Source: Brassica napus (lineage: Eukaryota; Streptophyta; Magnoliopsida; Brassicales; Brassicaceae). Taken from it: a stretch of DNA of 64,000 nt. This document shows, one piece after another, positions 58,628 to 64,000 of this stretch. The DNA lies in contig NC_063450.1 in the NCBI RefSeq assembly GCF_020379485.1, positions 52,041,374-52,105,373 of the forward strand, written 5' to 3'. The notes beneath the pieces are model-generated. The model saw only the letters and a program-made list of their open reading frames with translations. It made no database searches and was not told the DNA's origin. Numbering within the stretch: position 1 is the first letter of the stretch; every line of letters starts with the position of its first letter. Position numbers and translations under genes: made by a program.

Positions 58628-60065
58628 TTAAAAGTTTTCATTTTTATAAAGAAATACTATAGATTTGAGATTGTGACTTAGAAATAAGAATAACAAGAAT
58701 TGTTTTTGATAGATGAATATTCTTTCAGAATTTTTCATCAATATGTTACATTTTCAATAATTTTTACCAAAACTCCTATTTTTGGAAATTTTCATTTCAA
58801 TAGAGAACTACTGTATATTTAGGATTATGACTTTGAAATTAGGATAACAAGAATTTTTTTTTAGATGAGTATTCTTTCATAATTTTTCATCAATAGATTG
58901 CATTTTTTCAATAATTTTTACGCAAGCTGCTATTTTAAGAAAGTTTTTATTTAAATAGAAAACTATTGTAGATTTGAGTTTGTGACTTTGAAATTATGAT
59001 ATCATGATTTTTTGTTGATAGATGAGCATTTTCAGAATTTTTCATAAATAGGTTGCATTTTTAAATATTTTTTAAAAAATTTACAATTTTTTAATAGTTT
59101 AAATTTTTATAGAGAACTATTGTAGATTTTCGATTGTAACTTAGAAATTAGGATAACATTAATTTTTTTTTATATATGAGTATTCTTTCAAAATTGTTCA
59201 TCAATAGATTGTATTTTAAAGCATTTTTTTAAATACCTGGTATTTTTGAATAGTTTTCATTTTTATAGAGAACTATTGTAGGTTTTGTAATATGACTTAG
59301 AAATTAGTATAAAAAAAATTTGTTAATAGATGATTATTCTTTCAGAAATTTTCTTTGATAGTTTGCATTTTTTAAATAGTTTTTAAAAAACCTTATATTT
59401 TAAGAAAGTTTTCATTTTTATAGAAAACTATTGTAGATTAGGGATTGTGACTAAGAAATAAGTATAACAAGAATTTCTTTTGATAGATGAATATTTTTCA
59501 GAATTTTTCATCAATAGGTTACATTTTCCAATAACTTTTACAAAAACTACTATTTTTGGAAAGTTGTAATTTCTATAGAGAACTATTGTAAATTTGGGAT
59601 TGTGACTTTGAAATTAGGATAACAAGAATTTTTGTTGACAGATGAGTATTCTTTCAGAATTTTTCATCAACATGTTGCACTTTTCAATAATGTTTACGAA
59701 AGCTGCTATTTTGGAAAGTTTTTATTTCTATAGAGAACTATTGTAAATTTGGGATTGTGACTTAGAAATTATGATAACTAGAATTTTTGTTGATAGATAA
59801 CTATTCTTTCAGAATTTTTCATTAATATATTGCATTTTTTAAATAATTTTTTAAGAACCTGCTATTTTTGAAAAAAATAAATCATTTTTATAGAGATCGG
59901 AGATTGTGACTTAGAAATAAAGATAACAAGAATTTTTGTTTATAGATGAATATTATTTTAAAAAAATTCATCAATAGGTTGTATTTTTTAAATAATATTT
60001 TATGAACCTACTATTTTTTGAAAGATTTCATTTGATAGATAACCATGGTAGATTTGAAATTGTGA

Positions 60066-60374
60066 AAAATTGTGAAAGAATACTGGTCAAAACTCTTGAT
60101 AGTTCTGTTATTTATAGCATTATAGATTGAAGATTCTTGGGTTAATCCAAGGTTTCTATATATACTCCATTATAATTTAATAGTGGTGATGCATTCTTAC
60201 GAGGACGCAGATTATTAGCATGGAAGCTTGGGTCCTATAATCCATAATATATCCCAAACTGTTCCGACTTTACATAATTTAAGCGTATAATCAACACCCA
60301 GACCAACCAGCCCCTATTACATTGGTTCGTTAATTTAATCCACCATTAATTTATACAATTATATATACAACAAA
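60066..60374. other. spacer between satellite array and Helitron 3
   Basis: 309 bp of ordinary AT-rich sequence; monomer similarity stops near 60065. No gene. Confidence 0.4.
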
Positions 60375-61995
60375 TCCCCTGTATATTAGTTGAGAAGCAT
60401 TTGAAAAATTAGAACTTTAATTTTGTATTAATTAAAAAAAACTCTAAATCCTAGGTGGCACTCTAAATGCTTTCTAAATTCCATTTCAAAGAATTCTAGA
60501 GCATCTAATATAAAGTATAGTTTAATCTAATGGTGTCACATTATTCCATAATTATATAACACTAGAGAACATTATATTAACCTAAAATATATGAAGTGTG
60601 TATTCTTTTCTTAAATAAAAGCTACAAAATTACCTAATATGATTTACATATATATGGTAATTAATAATTATGAATAATAAAGATTTGATAACAATTTTTG
60701 CATCCTTCTTCATTTTTGTTTAAATTTATATTATTAAAAAAATTAAACAATCACATTAACCATATAATAAAAAAAATTAGATTTTTTCTTATATGTTATA
60801 TTTTGAATTTTTTAAAATGACTTTAAATTACAAAAATGAGGAAACCTTATATGTTATATATTTTTTTTAAACGGCTTTAAAATACAAAAATGAGGACACC
60901 TTATATGTTATATTTTTCTTATATGTTAGAATTTTCTTATATGTTATATTTTGAATTTTTTAAAACGACTTTAAATTACAAAAATGTAATTTTTCCTTAA
61001 GTATTCGACTAAAAACATTAAAATGACATGTATCAATTCGATGGTTGATTTGAAAGCTTTCAAAACCATATGGAAGATAAAAGTCAAAATAATTTAACTG
61101 TGGAAACAATATTGTTCACTTTTTTCAAGAATGTGTTCGATGAAAAAAATAAGGTTTTTATGTCATAATTTGTTTAATGTCCACTAGAGAACATTATATT
61201 AACCTAAAATATAAGAAGTGTGTATTCTTTCCTTAAATAAAAGCTACAGAATTATCTAATATGATTTATATATATATGAAAATTAATGATTATGAATAAT
61301 AAATATTTGATAACAATTTTTGCATCCTTCTTCATTTTTGTTTAATTTTATATTATTAAAAAAAAAACAATCACATTAACCATATAATAAAAAATTAGAT
61401 TTTTTCTTATATGTTATATTTTGAATTTTTTAAAATGACTTTAAATTACAAAAATGAGGAAACCTTATATGTTATTTTTTTTAAACGATTTTAAAATACA
61501 AAAATGAGGACACCTTATATGTTATTTTTTTTTATATATTAGATTTTTTCTTATATGTTATACTTTGAAGTTTTTAAAACGACTTTAAATTACAAAAATT
61601 TAAGCTTTCCTTAAGTATACGACTAAAAACATTAAAATGACTTGTATCAATTAGATGGTTGATTTGAAAGCTTTCAAAACCATATAGAAGATAAAAGTCA
61701 AAATAATTCAACTGTGTAAACAATACTGTTCATTTTTTTCAAGAATGTGTTCAATGAAAAAATAAGGTTTTTATGTCATAATTTGTTTAATCCAATCCGA
61801 TCAACTCATGATGTATTAATTATAGTTTTGTTCCATTGTTTTTAATAAAATTGATCCGATCCATCGGAAATAAATTATATAATAACAACGAAAAATATTT
61901 TATATATATAAATAAAATGATCAAATATATAAAAAAAACTATCGATAATATATTCAAATAAACTCACCCTGCGCGAAGCGCACATCTCATGCTAA
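60375..61995 (+). mobile_element. candidate Helitron 3 (1.6 kb)
   Basis: Begins A|TCCCCTGTATATTAGTTGAG, a head resembling known Brassicaceae Helitrons. Ends with a small hairpin (TGCGCGAAGCGCA, about 61970-61982), then CATCTCATGCTAA|T, which fits the CTRR end and A/T insertion site. The interior is AT-rich and largely made of two direct copies of about 600-630 bp (60561-61192 and 61193-61793). No coding capacity. Confidence 0.55.
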
Positions 61996-63640
61996 TGTTG
62001 TGTTAACGTCAATTTGCATTAACACCCCCCAAACATAGATCGTGATTGACTGCGAGTTGCATAAAATCCATATCATTAATGATCGCTATTCCTTCGGATC
62101 TGCACATCATTACGCCAGCTCTCTTTAAATTGTTTTGACTTTGCTGGTTCAAAGTCTAACGTGTTAATAATACTATTACGGTCGCAATCCTCATTTCTTT
62201 TTTCCACAATATATTAGGAATACACTATTAGGAATTTTAAAAAGCAAAACATAACAAGTTGTGGTTTCGAAAACTTTTCTATTTTCTTACTTTTAAATTT
62301 ATTTCTTACAACAAGGAAAGATTGATATTAATTGGAGTTGGAGCATTTAATTAAATCGTCGGAAGTTGTATATACGATGTTTGACTGGAAGTATTAGACC
62401 ACATAAAACCGGACAGACAGCTTTCAACTCAAAGCATCATATTGCCAAAAAAAAATAGTAGTATTACGAAGACCATTAATATACTAAGTATAAATATTCA
62501 CTTTTTTGAAGCATCCGTAAAACCAATACAATGACAATCTAAAGTCAAATCAGCAATTGAGTGCAAATTTTCAAGCATGAAAACAAAAAACCTAACCAGT
62601 GATGATATTTAGATATACGTAGTACTTGCTTTTGGGGCACCGGTCTGGACCTATCATTTCTTACGCAACAACGCAACTGAAGCTTTTGCAATGGTGCAGT
62701 TGGTAAATAGTCTGGTGGAGAAGTGATCTTTGACAGCTTGTGTTCAGCACAGCTTCTCCGATTGAGTTGATAATGGAAAGCGAGCCGAAGAGCTTCTCCG
62801 ATTAAGAGATTATGGAAAGCCGAACATGTAACTCTCAAAATATGACAAAACAAAAGCCTACTTGATCAAAACATAATACTATTTTATACTATAAATATTG
62901 AATTAAAGATGTAATCAACATCCTTAATTTGTTTACTAAGATCATCTCCGATAGTTCATTCTATTTATAATGAAAAATAATGTGATGAACAAAAAATAAA
63001 TGAATTACTATATTTATGCAGCAAACCAATTTTTACTTTATTATAGAGTCAAAAATAAAGTGATGTTGGAGTAATTTTATTCTAAATTCTATTTTATTCT
63101 AAAAAATAATACCACTATATAGTCTATGTTTTAGAATATATAATGTTTTAAGTGAAACACATATACTAAGAAAGTTTCTTTATTTTAAAATATCATTAAA
63201 ATAGAACAAACAATTTACTCAATTATAAAATATACTTAAAAATATAATTGGTATATATTTTTTAATTAAATAAGAGATCATTTAGAAAATTGAAAACATT
63301 TAATATTTTGAAGTATCAGAAAATCTTTTAAACATCTTACATCTTGAAATTTCTAAATGTGAATAATTGTACGCATTATTTTTTAACGAAAAACACCATT
63401 AAACACACATGAATCCAATTTTTTATTGGCAAGCAATGATGTTTTGTTATTTACTTTTGCTACAGAATTGCACTTTTATAGGCAGGGTGTTTTTTTTCCA
63501 CCGTGAACAGTTGCTTCTTTGCAATATGATACAAAAGCCATCATTATTATTTGCGTTATGAAATAACTTATAATTTATAGTATCGAGAAATTTAAATAAC
63601 AGTAGAATTTAATATCCGTAAGAAACAAATAATACTAATA
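61996..63640. other. intergenic, no gene recognised
   Basis: 1.6 kb of mixed composition. A 102-codon minus frame at 62545-62853 has ordinary amino-acid use (SPPDYLPTAPLQKLQLRCC) but no family I know. 62940-63120 has MITE-like phrases (GATCATCTCCGATAGTTCAT and GTGATGTTGGAGTAATTTTA) without confirmable ends. Confidence 0.35.
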
Positions 63641-63901
63641 TAAGGGAGAGAGTTTATTATAAGGAAGAAGAAGAAGATGTAATGGTTCTTTGATTATAAA
63701 CTCTTGTTCTTGTTTTTTTTTGGTGTACAAAAGAGTGAGATGAGTGATGGTATTTATAGTGAACAACAATACATAAAATAACAAAGATGATGCTTAATTT
63801 GGTAAATGAGTGGGTGATCATAGTGCTTGATGAGTAGATGATCATAGTGCTTGAGTTGGTAAAGGAGTGGAGGATCATTTCAAAGTTTATGTTATAACAC
63901 T
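63641..63901 (-). mobile_element. LTR of a Copia-type retrotransposon (left end uncertain)
   Basis: Read on the minus strand the LTR starts TGTTATAACATAAACTTTGA at 63901. It has a repeated phrase AAGCACTATGATCA and a TATA element (CTATAAATACC, plus about 63748-63758), then a CT/A-rich transcribed start. The inner boundary is set by the polypurine tract at 63903-63912. The outer end near 63640 is a guess: no target duplication could be checked. Confidence 0.55.
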
Positions 63902-64000
63902 CCCCCTTGATCATTCATCTTTGTATTAAATTAAGTTTCGTAACACTCCCCCTTGGGGACCGGTGTCACTCTCCGTTCTCGCTTAACGTCTTTGTTGCCT
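63902..64000 (-). mobile_element. 3' internal end of the same retrotransposon, cut by window edge
   Basis: The minus strand has two polypurine tracts, CAAGGGGGAGTGTTA near 63938-63955 and CAAGGGGGAGTGTTATAA near 63895-63912, 43 bp apart. The tract directly before the LTR is the primer for plus-strand synthesis. Any coding region would lie to the right, outside the window. Confidence 0.5.

Larger units (their letters stand above)
54055..60065. repeat. satellite-like tandem array, ~155-159-bp monomer
   Basis: About 6 kb in which GATAGATGAGTATTCTTTCA recurs at intervals of 154-159 bp (for example GATGAG at 54166, 54321, 54475, 54631, 54788, 54947). Each monomer also has TTTTTCATCAATAGGTTGCA, TACGAAAGCTGCTATTTTTG, TATAGAGAACTATTGTAGAT and GATTGTGACTT. 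Roughly 36 monomers are expected after subtracting the SINEs. Divergence between neighbours is moderate, with extra indels near the right end. It is about 75% AT and non-coding. Higher-order blocks are reported as findings. It does not resemble the 176-bp Brassica centromere repeat as I remember it. Confidence 0.92.

Noticed and set aside
54055..60065. Centromere
   Set aside because: The array is only 6 kb, lies next to conserved genes, and the monomer does not match the 176-bp Brassica centromere repeat as I recall it. Only the monomer length and AT richness are centromere-like.
62545..62853. 102-codon minus-strand ORF
   Set aside because: No start context, no family similarity and no neighbouring exons. 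It is kept only as a note in the intergenic entry.
1..64000. CRISPR arrays, bacterial operons, organellar inserts
   Set aside because: Introns, plant gene families and transposon types show nuclear plant DNA; the tandem repeats found lack unique spacers, and no rRNA, tRNA cluster or organelle gene was seen.

Overview
The window is plant nuclear DNA, AT-rich with introns, GT-AG splice sites and dense transposon remnants. The gene order closely matches Arabidopsis thaliana chromosome 4 from about At4g30470 to At4g30600: CCR-like, TPR1, AFG1-like, TMEM208/DUF788, ATG18b, SARK, GGP1, relic GGP, CNGC9, GDP-mannose pyrophosphorylase-like, plastid LPAT1, early nodulin-like, SRP receptor alpha. I assigned these from recalled family sequence, not a database search. 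Sequence divergence, longer intergenic spaces and the transposon types suggest a relative such as Brassica or Raphanus; the species cannot be fixed from the window.

Layout. 0.45-0.86 kb holds the 3' end of a CCR-like gene. 1.6-2.2 kb is an Emigrant-like MITE just upstream of the TPR1 gene (2.36-3.54 kb, +). 3.94-6.37 kb is an AFG1-like mitochondrial ATPase (-). 7.6-15.05 kb is two abutting Helitrons: the first carries a decayed RPA-like OB-fold remnant, the second a captured PUB22/23/24-like ARM-repeat fragment present twice as an apparently perfect 991-bp tandem duplication. 15.4-16.5 kb is TMEM208 (+), 17.1-19.2 kb ATG18b (-), 19.85-22.7 kb SARK (-). 22.7-34.2 kb is a gene-poor insertion zone with two hAT-like MITEs, a LINE RNase H remnant and a Stowaway element. 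34.2-35.6 kb is GGP1 (+), followed by the relic of a second GGP gene. 36.75-39.53 kb is CNGC9 (-), 40.9-42.1 kb a GDP-mannose pyrophosphorylase-like gene (-) with a solo LTR in the same orientation about 0.2 kb upstream, 44.9-46.4 kb plastid LPAT1 (-), 47.1-47.9 kb an early nodulin-like gene (-), and 50.4-52.8 kb SRP receptor alpha (-).

The last 10 kb has no intact gene. It holds a ~6-kb satellite-like array with ~155-159-bp monomers, higher-order duplications and two embedded tRNA-derived SINEs, then a candidate third Helitron with an internal ~630-bp direct duplication, and at the right edge an LTR plus polypurine tract of a Copia-type element running out of the window.

The genes do not form one pathway. 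They are housekeeping and signalling genes kept together by ancestry: secretory targeting (TMEM208, SRP receptor), autophagy (ATG18b), senescence signalling (SARK), glutathione-conjugate processing (GGP1), cation channel (CNGC9), nucleotide sugars, plastid phosphatidic acid, mitochondrial quality control. All gene models were spliced by hand with reading phase checked at every junction.
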